From Volvox africanus (taxonomy: Eukaryota > Chlorophyta > Chlorophyceae > Chlamydomonadales > Volvocaceae): a DNA stretch of 64,000 bases. Position 1 is the stretch's first letter, and every line of letters begins with the position of its first letter. Positions 15,001 to 28,199 of the stretch are shown in pieces. A model generated the notes under the pieces. It made no database searches and was not told the DNA's origin. It worked only from the letters and a program-made list of their open reading frames with translations. Made by a program: the position numbers and the translations under genes. The stretch lies in the NCBI GenBank assembly GCA_030268105.1, contig BSDZ01000030.1, positions 1 through 64,000 of the forward strand. Reading direction: 5' to 3'.

Positions 15001-17329
15001 GAGCCCCTTCCATGCGCTACGCTCACGTCCGAGACCACACGTGACTGCATGTACGACACAGGTCAGCGGGCGGGAAGGGGGTTCTGGCCGTGCAAGAAAG
15101 TGCACACGTGAGCCACATGAAGAAAGGAATGGAGCTGCATACGTTTGCAGGCAGGCACAGTCAGCAAAGCAGCACAGATGAGATGGAAGCCTGGCCATCC
15201 GTGAGACTGCCCATCCAGCCGCACGGATGGATGTCTGGCACCAGCCTGCACGCACCTTTTATGAAGCGCATTCCTGTTGACTTTGTGCACGTGGAAGCTG
15301 TGGGGTCGCACGTACATAGTATGTGTGCCATGTCCGTGTGTGTGTGTGCCGTGTCGTGGGGTCGTGGGGCAAGGCGTTGGATCTGTGCGCATGGGTTGCC
15401 GTCCAAACGGTGCGCAACAGATCGTCACCAAGGGTTCGCACGTGGTCTCCCACCGTACTACTGATTTGGCCCAATGGTGCTTACGTGCCCAGTGCTGATG
15501 GGATGGGCGGTTTTCACCATGGTATGAACGATCCATGCCGCCACACCCCATCTGCCGCATCCATGCCACACATACCTAGCATACAAAACAAAACGACAAA
15601 AACGCAGCCCGGACGGAGCCCCTTCCATGCGCTACGCTCACGTCCGAGACCACACGTGACTGCATGTACGACACAGGTCAGCGGGCGGGAAGGGGGTTCT
15701 GGCCGTGCAAGAAAGTGCACACGTGAGCCACATGAAGAAAGGAATGGAGCTGCATAGCTAACACATACGTTTGCAGGCAGGCACAGTCAGCAAAGCAGCA
15801 CAGATGAGATGGAAGCCTGGCCATCCGTGAGACTGCCCATCCAGCCGCACGGATGGATGTCTGGCACCAGCCTGCACGCACCTTTTATGAAGCGCATTCC
15901 TGTTGACTTTGTGCACGTGGAAGCTGTGGGGTCGCACGTACATAGTATGTGTGCCATGTCCGTGTGTGTGTGTGCCGTGTCGTGGGGTCGTGGGGCAAGG
16001 CGTTGGATCTGTGCGCATGGGTTGCCGTCCAAACGGTGCGCAACAGATCGTCACCAAGGGTTCGCACGTGGTCTCCCCACCGTACTACTGATTTGGCCCA
16101 ATGGTGCTTACGTGCCCAGTGCTGATGGGATGGGCGGTTTTCACCATGGTATGAACGATCCATGCCGCCACACCCCATCTGCCGCATCCATGCCACACAT
16201 ACCTAGCATACAAAACAAAACGACAAAAACGCAGCCCGGACGGAGCCCCTTCCATGCGCTACGCTCACGTCCGAGACCACACGTGACTGCATGTACGACA
16301 CAGGTCAGCGGGCGGGAAGGGGGTTCTGGCCGTGCAAGAAAGTGCACACGTGAGCCACATGAAGAAAGGAATGGAGCTGCATAGCTAACACATACGTTTG
16401 CAGGCAGGCACAGTCAGCAAAGCAGCACAGATGAGATGGAAGCCTGGCCATCCGTGAGACTGCCCATCCAGCCGCACGGATGGATGTCTGGCACCAGCCT
16501 GCACGCACCTTTTATGAAGCGCATTCCTGTTGACTTTGTGCACGTGGAAGCTGTGGGGTCGCACGTACATAGTATGTGTGCCATGTCCGTGTGGGTGTGT
16601 GCCGTGTCGTGGGGTCGTGGGGCAAGGCGTTGGATCTGTGCGCATGGGTTGCCGTCCAAACGGTGCGCAACAGATCGTCACCAAGGGCTCCCACGTGGTC
16701 CCCCACCGTACTACTGATTTGGCCCAATGGTGCTTACGTGCCCAGTGCTGATGGGATGGGCGGTTTTCACCATGGTATGAACGATCCATGCCGCCACACC
16801 CCATCTGCCGCATGCATGCCACACATACCTAGCATACAAAACAAAACGACAAAAACGCAGCCCGGACGGAGCCCCTTCCATGCGCTACGCTCACGTCCGA
16901 GACCACACGTGACTGCATGTACGACACAGGTCAGCGGGCGGGAAGGGGGTTCTGGCCGTGCAAGAAAGTGCACACGTGAGCCACATGAAGAAAGGAATGG
17001 AGCTGCATAGCTAACACATACGTTTGCAGGCAGGCACAGTCAGCAAAGCAGCACAGATGAGATGGAAGCCTGGCCATCCGTGAGACTGCCCATCCAGCCG
17101 CACGGATGGATGTCTGGCACCAGCCTGCACGCACCTTTTATGAAGCGCATTCCTGTTGACTTTGTGCACGTGGAAGCTGTGGGGTCGCACGTACATAGTA
17201 TGTGTGCCATGTCCATGTGGGTGTGTGCCGTGTCGTGGGGTCGTGGGGCAAGGCGTTGGATCTGTGCGCATGGGTTGCCGTCCAAACGGTGCGCAACAGA
17301 TCGTCACCAAGGGCTCCCACGTGGTCCCC

Positions 17330-19962
17330 CACCGTACTACTGATTTGGCCCAATGGTGCTTACGTGCCCAGTGCTGATGGGATGGGCGGTTTTCACCATG
17401 GTATGAACGATCCATGCCGCCACACCCCATCTGCCGCATCCATGCCACACATACCTAGCATACAAAACAAAACGACAAAAACGCAGCCCGGACGGAGCCC
17501 CTTCCATGCGCTACGCTCACGTCCGAGACCACACGTGACTGCATGTACGACACAGGTCAGCGGGCGGGAAGGGGGTTCTGGCCGTGCAAGAAAGTGCACA
17601 CGTGAGCCACATGAAGAAAGGAATGGAGCTGCATAGCTAACACATACGTTTGCAGGCAGGCACAGTCAGCAAAGCAGCACAGATGAGATGGAAGCCTGGC
17701 CATCCGTGAGACTGCCCATCCAGCCGCACGGATGGATGTCTGGCACCAGCCTGCACGCACCTTTTATGAAGCGCATTCCTGTTGACTTTGTGCACGTGGA
17801 AGCTGTGGGGTCGCACGTACATAGTATGTGTGCCATGTCCGTGTGGGTGTGTGCCGTGTCGTGGGGTCGTGGGGCAAGGCGTTGGATCTGTGCGCATGGG
17901 TTGCCGTCCAAACGGTGCGCAACAGATCGTCACCAAGGGCTCCCACGTGGTCCCCCACCGTACTACTGATTTGGCCCAATGGTGCTTACGTGCCCAGTGC
18001 TGATGGGATGGGCGGTTTTCACCATGGTATGAACGATCCATGCCGCCACACCCCATCTGCCGCATGCATGCCACACATACCTAGCATACAAAACAAAACG
18101 ACAAAAACGCAGCCCGGACGGAGCCCCTTCCATGCGCTACGCTCACGTCCGAGACCACACGTGACTGCATGTACGACACAGGTCAGCGGGCGGGAAGGGG
18201 GTTCTGGCCGTGCAAGAAAGTGCACACGTGAGCCACATGAAGAAAGGAATGGAGCTGCATAGCTAACACATACGTTTGCAGGCAGGCACAGTCAGCAAAG
18301 CAGCACAGATGAGATGGAAGCCTGGCCATCCGTGAGACTGCCCATCCAGCCGCACGGATGGATGTCTGGCACCAGCCTGCACGCACCTTTTATGAAGCGC
18401 ATTCCTGTTGACTTTGTGCACGTGGAAGCTGTGGGGTCGCACGTACATAGTATGTGTGCCATGTCCATGTGGGTGTGTGCCGTGTCGTGGGGTCGTGGGG
18501 CAAGGCGTTGGATCTGTGCGCATGGGTTGCCGTCCAAACGGTGCGCAACAGATCGTCACCAAGGGCTCCCACGTGGTCCCCCACCGTACTACTGATTTGG
18601 CCCAATGGTGCTTACGTGCCCAGTGCTGATGGGATGGGCGGTTTTCACCATGGTATGAACGATCCATGCCACCACACCCCATCTGCCGCATCCATGCCAC
18701 ACATACCTAGCATACAAAACAAAACGACAAAAACGCAGCCCGGACGGAGCCCCTTCCATGCGCTACGCTCACGTCCGAGACCACACGTGACTGCATGTAC
18801 GACACAGGTCAGCGGGCGGGAAGGGGGTTCTGGCCGTGCAAGAAAGTGCACACGTGAGCCACATGAAGAAAGGAATGGAGCTGCATACGTTTGCAGGCAG
18901 GCACAGTCAGCAAAGCAGCACAGATGAGATGGAAGCCTGGCCATCCGTGAGACTGCCCATCCAGCCGCACGGATGGATGTCTGGCACCAGCCTGCACGCA
19001 CCTTTTATGAAGCGCATTCCTGTTGACTTTGTGCACGTGGAAGCTGTGGGGTCGCACGTACATAGTATGTGTGCCATGTCCGTGTGGGTGTGTGCCGTGT
19101 CGTGGGGTCGTGGGGCAAGGCGTTGGATCTGTGCGCATGAGTTGCCGTCCAAACGGTGCGCAACAGATCGTCACCAAGGGCTCCCACGTGGTCCCCCACC
19201 GTACTACTGATTTGGCCCAATGGTGCTTACGTGCCCAGTGCTGATGGGATGGGCGGTTTTCACCATGGTATGAACGATCCATGCCGCCACACCCCATCTG
19301 CCGCATCCATGCCACACATACCTAGCATACAAAACAAAACGACAAAAACGCAGCCCGGACGGAGCCCCTTCCATGCGCTACGCTCACATCCGAGACCACA
19401 CGTGACTGCATGTACGACACAGGTCAGCGGGCGGGAAGGGGGTTCTGGCCGTGCAAGAAAGTGCACACGTGAGCCACATGAAGAAAGGAATGGAGCTGCA
19501 TAGCTAACACATACGTTTGCAGGCAGGCACAGTCAGCAAAGCAGCACAGATGAGATGGAAGCCTGGCCATCCGTGAGACTGCCCATCCAGCCGCACGGAT
19601 GGATGTCTGGCACCAGCCTGCACGCACCTTTTATGAAGCGCATTCCTGTTGACTTTGTGCACGTGGAAGCTGTGGGGTCGCACGTACATAGTATGTGTGC
19701 CATGTCCGTGTGTGTGTGTGCCGTGTCGTGGGGTCGTGGGGCAAGGCGTTGGATCTGTGCGCATGGGTTGCCGTCCAAACGGTGCGCAACAGATCGTCAC
19801 CAAGGGCTCCCACGTGGTCCCCCACCGTACTACTGATTTGGCCCAATGGTGCTTACGTGCCCAGTGCTGATGGGATGGGCGGTTTTCACCATGGTATGAA
19901 CGATCCATGCCACCACACCCCATCTGCCGCATCCATGCCACACATACCTAGCATACAAAACA
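17330..19962. repeat. Four-unit satellite block, copy A (offset 3,745 bp)
   Basis: This stretch matches 21,075-23,707 at a fixed offset of 3,745 bp, including rare private variants. These are CGCATGCATGCC at about 18,062 and 21,807, GCGCATGAGTTGCC at about 19,135 and 22,880, and CTCACATCCGAG at about 19,384 and 23,129. The match fails on the left at the TTCGC/CTCCC variant (17,310 versus 21,055). It fails on the right at AAAAGGAC versus AAAACGAC (19,963 versus 23,708). It is a recent multi-unit duplication within the satellite. Confidence 0.8.
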
Positions 19963-21074
19963 AAAGGACAAAAACGCAGCCCGGACGGAGCCCCTTCCAT
20001 GCGCTACGCTCACGTCCGAGACCACACGTGACTGCATGTACGACACAGGTCAGCGGGCGGGAAGGGGGTTCTGGCCGTGCAAGAAAGTGCACACGTGAGC
20101 CACATGAAGAAAGGAATGGAGCTGCATAGCTAACACATACGTTTGCAGGCAGGCACAGTCAGCAAAGCAGCACAGATGAGATGGAAGCCTGGCCATCCGT
20201 GAGACTGCCCATCCAGCCGCACGGATGGATGTCTGGCACCAGCCTGCACGCACCTTTTATGAAGCGCATTCCTGTTGACTTTGTGCACGTGGAAGCTGTG
20301 GGGTCGCACGTACATAGTATGTGTGCCATGTCCGTGTGGGTGTGTGCCGTGTCGTGGGGTCGTGGGGCAAGGCGTTGGATCTGTGCGCATGGGTTGCCGT
20401 CCAAACGGTGCGCAACAGATCGTCACCAAGGGTTCGCACGTGGTCCCCCACCGTACTACTGATTTGGCCCAATGGTGCTTACGTGCCCAGTGCTGATGGG
20501 ATGGGCGGTTTTCACCATGGTATGAACGATCCATGCAGCCACACCCCATCTGCCGCATCCATGCCACACATACCTAGCATACAAAACAAAACGACAAAAA
20601 CGCAGCCCGGACGGAGCCCCTTCCATGCGCTACGCTCACGTCCGAGACCACACGTGACTGCATGTACGACACAGGTCAGCGGGCGGGAAGGGGGTTCTGG
20701 CCGTGCAAGAAAGTGCACACGTGAGCCACATGAAGAAAGGAATGGAGCTGCATAGCTAACACATACGTTTGCAGGCAGGCACAGTCAGCAAAGCAGCACA
20801 GATGAGATGGAAGCCTGGCCATCCGTGAGACTGCCCATCCAGCCGCACGGATGGATGTCTGGCACCAGCCTGCACGCACCTTTTATGAAGCGCATTCCTG
20901 TTGACTTTGTGCACGTGGAAGCTGTGGGGTCGCACGTACATAGTATGTGTGCCATGTCCGTGTGTGTGTGTGCCGTGTCGTGGGGTCGTGGGGCAAGGCG
21001 TTGGATCTGTGCGCATGGGTTGCCGTCCAAACGGTGCGCAACAGATCGTCACCAAGGGTTCGCACGTGGTCTCC

Positions 21075-23707
21075 CACCGTACTACTGATTTGGCCCAATG
21101 GTGCTTACGTGCCCAGTGCTGATGGGATGGGCGGTTTTCACCATGGTATGAACGATCCATGCCGCCACACCCCATCTGCCGCATCCATGCCACACATACC
21201 TAGCATACAAAACAAAACGACAAAAACGCAGCCCGGACGGAGCCCCTTCCATGCGCTACGCTCACGTCCGAGACCACACGTGACTGCATGTACGACACAG
21301 GTCAGCGGGCGGGAAGGGGGTTCTGGCCGTGCAAGAAAGTGCACACGTGAGCCACATGAAGAAAGGAATGGAGCTGCATAGCTAACACATACGTTTGCAG
21401 GCAGGCACAGTCAGCAAAGCAGCACAGATGAGATGGAAGCCTGGCCATCCGTGAGACTGCCCATCCAGCCGCACGGATGGATGTCTGGCACCAGCCTGCA
21501 CGCACCTTTTATGAAGCGCATTCCTGTTGACTTTGTGCACGTGGAAGCTGTGGGGTCGCACGTACATAGTATGTGTGCCATGTCCGTGTGGGTGTGTGCC
21601 GTGTCGTGGGGTCGTGGGGCAAGGCGTTGGATCTGTGCGCATGGGTTGCCGTCCAAACGGTGCGCAACAGATCGTCACCAAGGGCTCCCACGTGGTCCCC
21701 CACCGTACTACTGATTTGGCCCAATGGTGCTTACGTGCCCAGTGCTGATGGGATGGGCGGTTTTCACCATGGTATGAACGATCCATGCCGCCACACCCCA
21801 TCTGCCGCATGCATGCCACACATACCTAGCATACAAAACAAAACGACAAAAACGCAGCCCGGACGGAGCCCCTTCCATGCGCTACGCTCACGTCCGAGAC
21901 CACACGTGACTGCATGTACGACACAGGTCAGCGGGCGGGAAGGGGGTTCTGGCCGTGCAAGAAAGTGCACACGTGAGCCACATGAAGAAAGGAATGGAGC
22001 TGCATAGCTAACACATACGTTTGCAGGCAGGCACAGTCAGCAAAGCAGCACAGATGAGATGGAAGCCTGGCCATCCGTGAGACTGCCCATCCAGCCGCAC
22101 GGATGGATGTCTGGCACCAGCCTGCACGCACCTTTTATGAAGCGCATTCCTGTTGACTTTGTGCACGTGGAAGCTGTGGGGTCGCACGTACATAGTATGT
22201 GTGCCATGTCCATGTGGGTGTGTGCCGTGTCGTGGGGTCGTGGGGCAAGGCGTTGGATCTGTGCGCATGGGTTGCCGTCCAAACGGTGCGCAACAGATCG
22301 TCACCAAGGGCTCCCACGTGGTCCCCCACCGTACTACTGATTTGGCCCAATGGTGCTTACGTGCCCAGTGCTGATGGGATGGGCGGTTTTCACCATGGTA
22401 TGAACGATCCATGCCACCACACCCCATCTGCCGCATCCATGCCACACATACCTAGCATACAAAACAAAACGACAAAAACGCAGCCCGGACGGAGCCCCTT
22501 CCATGCGCTACGCTCACGTCCGAGACCACACGTGACTGCATGTACGACACAGGTCAGCGGGCGGGAAGGGGGTTCTGGCCGTGCAAGAAAGTGCACACGT
22601 GAGCCACATGAAGAAAGGAATGGAGCTGCATACGTTTGCAGGCAGGCACAGTCAGCAAAGCAGCACAGATGAGATGGAAGCCTGGCCATCCGTGAGACTG
22701 CCCATCCAGCCGCACGGATGGATGTCTGGCACCAGCCTGCACGCACCTTTTATGAAGCGCATTCCTGTTGACTTTGTGCACGTGGAAGCTGTGGGGTCGC
22801 ACGTACATAGTATGTGTGCCATGTCCGTGTGGGTGTGTGCCGTGTCGTGGGGTCGTGGGGCAAGGCGTTGGATCTGTGCGCATGAGTTGCCGTCCAAACG
22901 GTGCGCAACAGATCGTCACCAAGGGCTCCCACGTGGTCCCCCACCGTACTACTGATTTGGCCCAATGGTGCTTACGTGCCCAGTGCTGATGGGATGGGCG
23001 GTTTTCACCATGGTATGAACGATCCATGCCGCCACACCCCATCTGCCGCATCCATGCCACACATACCTAGCATACAAAACAAAACGACAAAAACGCAGCC
23101 CGGACGGAGCCCCTTCCATGCGCTACGCTCACATCCGAGACCACACGTGACTGCATGTACGACACAGGTCAGCGGGCGGGAAGGGGGTTCTGGCCGTGCA
23201 AGAAAGTGCACACGTGAGCCACATGAAGAAAGGAATGGAGCTGCATAGCTAACACATACGTTTGCAGGCAGGCACAGTCAGCAAAGCAGCACAGATGAGA
23301 TGGAAGCCTGGCCATCCGTGAGACTGCCCATCCAGCCGCACGGATGGATGTCTGGCACCAGCCTGCACGCACCTTTTATGAAGCGCATTCCTGTTGACTT
23401 TGTGCACGTGGAAGCTGTGGGGTCGCACGTACATAGTATGTGTGCCATGTCCGTGTGTGTGTGTGCCGTGTCGTGGGGTCGTGGGGCAAGGCGTTGGATC
23501 TGTGCGCATGGGTTGCCGTCCAAACGGTGCGCAACAGATCGTCACCAAGGGCTCCCACGTGGTCCCCCACCGTACTACTGATTTGGCCCAATGGTGCTTA
23601 CGTGCCCAGTGCTGATGGGATGGGCGGTTTTCACCATGGTATGAACGATCCATGCCACCACACCCCATCTGCCGCATCCATGCCACACATACCTAGCATA
23701 CAAAACA
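21075..23707. repeat. Four-unit satellite block, copy B (offset 3,745 bp)
   Basis: This is the partner of the block at 17,330-19,962. It has the same order of unit lengths (one 615-bp unit among 626-bp units) and the same private substitutions. The GCGCATGAGTTGCC variant also appears a third time near 26,000, next to a different neighbour, so that unit has been copied more than once. Confidence 0.8.
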
Positions 23708-26700
23708 AAACGACAAAAACGCAGCCCGGACGGAGCCCCTTCCATGCGCTACGCTCACGTCCGAGACCACACGTGACTGCATGTACGACACAGGTCAGCG
23801 GGCGGGAAGGGGGTTCTGGCCGTGCAAGAAAGTGCACACGTGAGCCACATGAAGAAAGGAATGGAGCTGCATAGCTAACACATACGTTTGCAGGCAGGCA
23901 CAGTCAGCAAAGCAGCACAGATGAGATGGAAGCCTGGCCATCCGTGAGACTGCCCATCCAGCCGCACGGATGGATGTCTGGCACCAGCCTGCACGCACCT
24001 TTTATGAAGCGCATTCCTGTTGACTTTGTGCACGTGGAAGCTGTGGGGTCGCACGTACATAGTATGTGTGCCATGTCCATGTGGGTGTGTGCCGTGTCGT
24101 GGGGTCGTGGGGCAAGGCGTTGGATCTGTGCGCATGGGTTGCCGTCCAAACGGTGCGCAACAGATCGTCACCAAGGGTTCGCACGTGGTCCCCCACCGTA
24201 CTACTGATTTGGCCCAATGGTGCTTACGTGCCCAGTGCTGATGGGATGGGCGGTTTTCACCATGGTATGAACGATCCATGCCGCCACACCCCATCTGCCG
24301 CATCCATGCCACACATACCTAGCATACAAAACAAAACGACAAAAACGCAGCCCGGACGGAGCCCCTTCCATGCGCTACGCTCACGTCCGAGACCACACGT
24401 GACTGCATGTACGACACAGGTCAGCGGGCGGGAAGGGGGTTCTGGCCGTGCAAGAAAGTGCACACGTGAGCCACATGAAGAAAGGAATGGAGCTGCATAG
24501 CTAACACATACGTTTGCAGGCAGGCACAGTCAGCAAAGCAGCACAGATGAGATGGAAGCCTGGCCATCCGTGAGACTGCCCATCCAGCCGCACGGATGGA
24601 TGTCTGGCACCAGCCTGCACGCACCTTTTATGAAGCGCATTCCTGTTGACTTTGTGCACGTGGAAGCTGTGGGGTCGCACGTACATAGTATGTGTGCCAT
24701 GTCCGTGTGGGTGTGTGCCGTGTCGTGGGGTCGTGGGGCAAGGCGTTGGATCTGTGCGCATGGGTTGCCGTCCAAACGGTGCGCAACAGATCGTCACCAA
24801 GGGTTCGCACGTGGTCTCCCACCGTACTACTGATTTGGCCCAATGGTGCTTACGTGCCCAGTGCTGATGGGATGGGCGGTTTTCACCATGGTATGAACGA
24901 TCCATGCCGCCACACCCCATCTGCCGCATCCATGCCACACATACCTAGCATACAAAACAAAACGACAAAAACGCAGCCCGGACGGAGCCCCTTCCATGCG
25001 CTACGCTCACGTCCGAGACCACACGTGACTGCATGTACGACACAGGTCAGCGGGCGGGAAGGGGGTTCTGGCCGTGCAAGAAAGTGCACACGTGAGCCAC
25101 ATGAAGAAAGGAATGGAGCTGCATAGCTAACACATACGTTTGCAGGCAGGCACAGTCAGCAAAGCAGCACAGATGAGATGGAAGCCTGGCCATCCGTGAG
25201 ACTGCCCATCCAGCCGCACGGATGGATGTCTGGCACCAGCCTGCACGCACCTTTTATGAAGCGCATTCCTGTTGACTTTGTGCACGTGGAAGCTGTGGGG
25301 TCGCACGTACATAGTATGTGTGCCATGTCCGTGTGGGTGTGTGCCGTGTCGTGGGGTCGTGGGGCAAGGCGTTGGATCTGTGCGCATGGGTTGCCGTCCA
25401 AACGGTGCGCAACAGATCGTCACCAAGGGCTCCCACGTGGTCCCCCACCGTACTACTGATTTGGCCCAATGGTGCTTACGTGCCCAGTGCTGATGGGATG
25501 GGCGGTTTTCACCATGGTATGAACGATCCATGCCGCCACACCGCATCTGCCGCATCCATGCCACACATACCTAGCATACAAAACAAAACGACAAAAACGC
25601 AGCCCGGACGGAGCCCCTTCCATGCGCTACGCTCACGTCCGAGACCACACGTGACTGCATGTACGACACAGGTCAGCGGGCGGGAAGGGGGTTCTGGCCG
25701 TGCAAGAAAGTGCACACGTGAGCCACATGAAGAAAGGAATGGAGCTGCATACGTTTGCAGGCAGGCACAGTCAGCAAAGCAGCACAGATGAGATGGAAGC
25801 CTGGCCATCCGTGAGACTGCCCATCCAGCCGCACGGATGGATGTCTGGCACCAGCCTGCACGCACCTTTTATGAAGCGCATTCCTGTTGACTTTGTGCAC
25901 GTGGAAGCTGTGGGGTCGCACGTACATAGTATGTGTGCCATGTCCGTGTGGGTGTGTGCCGTGTCGTGGGGTCGTGGGGCAAGGCGTTGGATCTGTGCGC
26001 ATGAGTTGCCGTCCAAACGGTGCGCAACAGATCGTCACCAAGGGCTCCCACGTGGTCCCCCACCGTACTACTGATTTGGCCCAATGGTGCTTACGTGCCC
26101 AGTGCTGATGGGATGGGCGGTTTTCACCATGGTATGAACGATCCATGCCGCCACACCCCATCTGCCGCATCCATGCCACACATACCTAGCATACAAAACA
26201 AAACGACAAAAACGCAGCCCGGACGGAGCCCCTTCCATGCGCTACGCTCACGTCCGAGACCACACGTGACTGCATGTACGACACAGGTCAGCGGGCGGGA
26301 AGGGGGTTCTGGCCGTGCAAGAAAGTGCACACGTGAGCCACATGAAGAAAGGAATGGAGCTGCATACGTTTGCAGGCAGGCACAGTCAGCAAAGCAGCAC
26401 AGATGAGATGGAAGCCTGGCCATCCGTGAGACTGCCCATCCAGCCGCACGGATGGATGTCTGGCACCAGCCTGCACGCACCTTTTATGAAGCGCATTCCT
26501 GTTGACTTTGTGCACGTGGAAGCTGTGGGGTCGCACGTACATAGTATGTGTGCCATGTCCGTGTGGGTGTGTGCCGTGTCGTGGGGTCGTGGGGCAAGGC
26601 GTTGGATCTGTGCGCATGGGTTGCCGTCCAAACGGTGCGCAACAGATCGTCACCAAGGGCTCGCACGTGGTCCCCCACCGTACTACTGATTTGGCCCAAT

Positions 26701-28199
26701 GGTGCTTACGTGCCCAGTGCTGATGGGATGGGCGGTTTTCACCATGGTATGAACGATCCATGCCGCCACACCCCATCTGCCGCATCCATGCCACACATAC
26801 CTAGCATACAAAACAAAACGACAAAAACGCAGCCCGGACGGAGCCCCTTCCATGCGCTACGCTCACGTCCGAGACCACACGTGACTGCATGTACGACACA
26901 GGTCAGCGGGCGGGAAGGGGGTTCTGGCCGTGCAAGAAAGTGCACACGTGAGCCACATGAAGAAAGGAATGGAGCTGCATAGCTAACACATACGTTTGCA
27001 GGCAGGCACAGTCAGCAAAGCAGCACAGATGAGATGGAAGCCTGGCCATCCGTGAGACTGCCCATCCAGCCGCACGGATGGATGTCTGGCACCAGCCTGC
27101 ACGCACCTTTTATGAAGCGCATTCCTGTTGACTTTGTGCACGTGGAAGCTGTGGGGTCGCACGTACATAGTATGTGTGCCATGTCCGTGTGGGTGTGTGC
27201 CGTGTCGTGGGGTCGTGGGGCAAGGCGTTGGATCTGTGCGCATGGGTTGCCGTCCAAACGGTGCGCAACAGATCGTCACCAAGGGTTCGCACGTGGTCTC
27301 CCACCGTACTACTGATTTGGCCCAATGGTGCTTACGTGCCCAGTGCTGATGGGATGGGCGGTTTTCACCATGGTATGAACGATCCATGCCGCCACACCCC
27401 ATCTGCCGCATCCATGCCACACATACCTAGCATACAAAACAAAACGACAAAAACGCAGCCCGGACGGAGCCCCTTCCATGCGCTACGCTCACGTCCGAGA
27501 CCACACGTGACTGCATGTACGACACAGGTCAGCGGGCGGGAAGGGGGTTCTGGCCGTGCAAGAAAGTGCACACGTGAGCCACATGAAGAAAGGAATGGAG
27601 CTGCATAGCTAACACATACGTTTGCAGGCAGGCACAGTCAGCAAAGCAGCACAGATGAGATGGAAGCCTGGCCATCCGTGAGACTGCCCATCCAGCCGCA
27701 CGGATGGATGTCTGGCACCAGCCTGCACGCACCTTTTATGAAGCGCATTCCTGTTGACTTTGTGCACGTGGAAGCTGTGGGGTCGCACGTACATAGTATG
27801 TGTGCCATGTCCGTGTGGGTGTGTGCCGTGTCGTGGGGTCGTGGGGCAAGGCGTTGGATCTGTGCGCATGGGTTGCCGTCCAAACGGTGCGCAACAGATC
27901 GTCACCAAGGGCTCCCACGTGGTCCCCCACCGTACTACTGATTTGGCCCAATGGTGCTTACGTGCCCAGTGCTGATGGGATGGGCGGTTTTCACCATGGT
28001 ATGAACGATCCATGCCACCACACCCCATCTGCCGCATCCATGCCACACATACCTAGCATACAAAACAAAACGACAAAAACGCAGCCCGGACGGAGCCCCT
28101 TCCATGCGCTACGCTCACGTCCGAGACCACACGTGACTGCATGTACGACACAGGTCAGCGGGCGGGAAGGGGGTTCTGGCCGTGCAAGAAAGTGCACAC

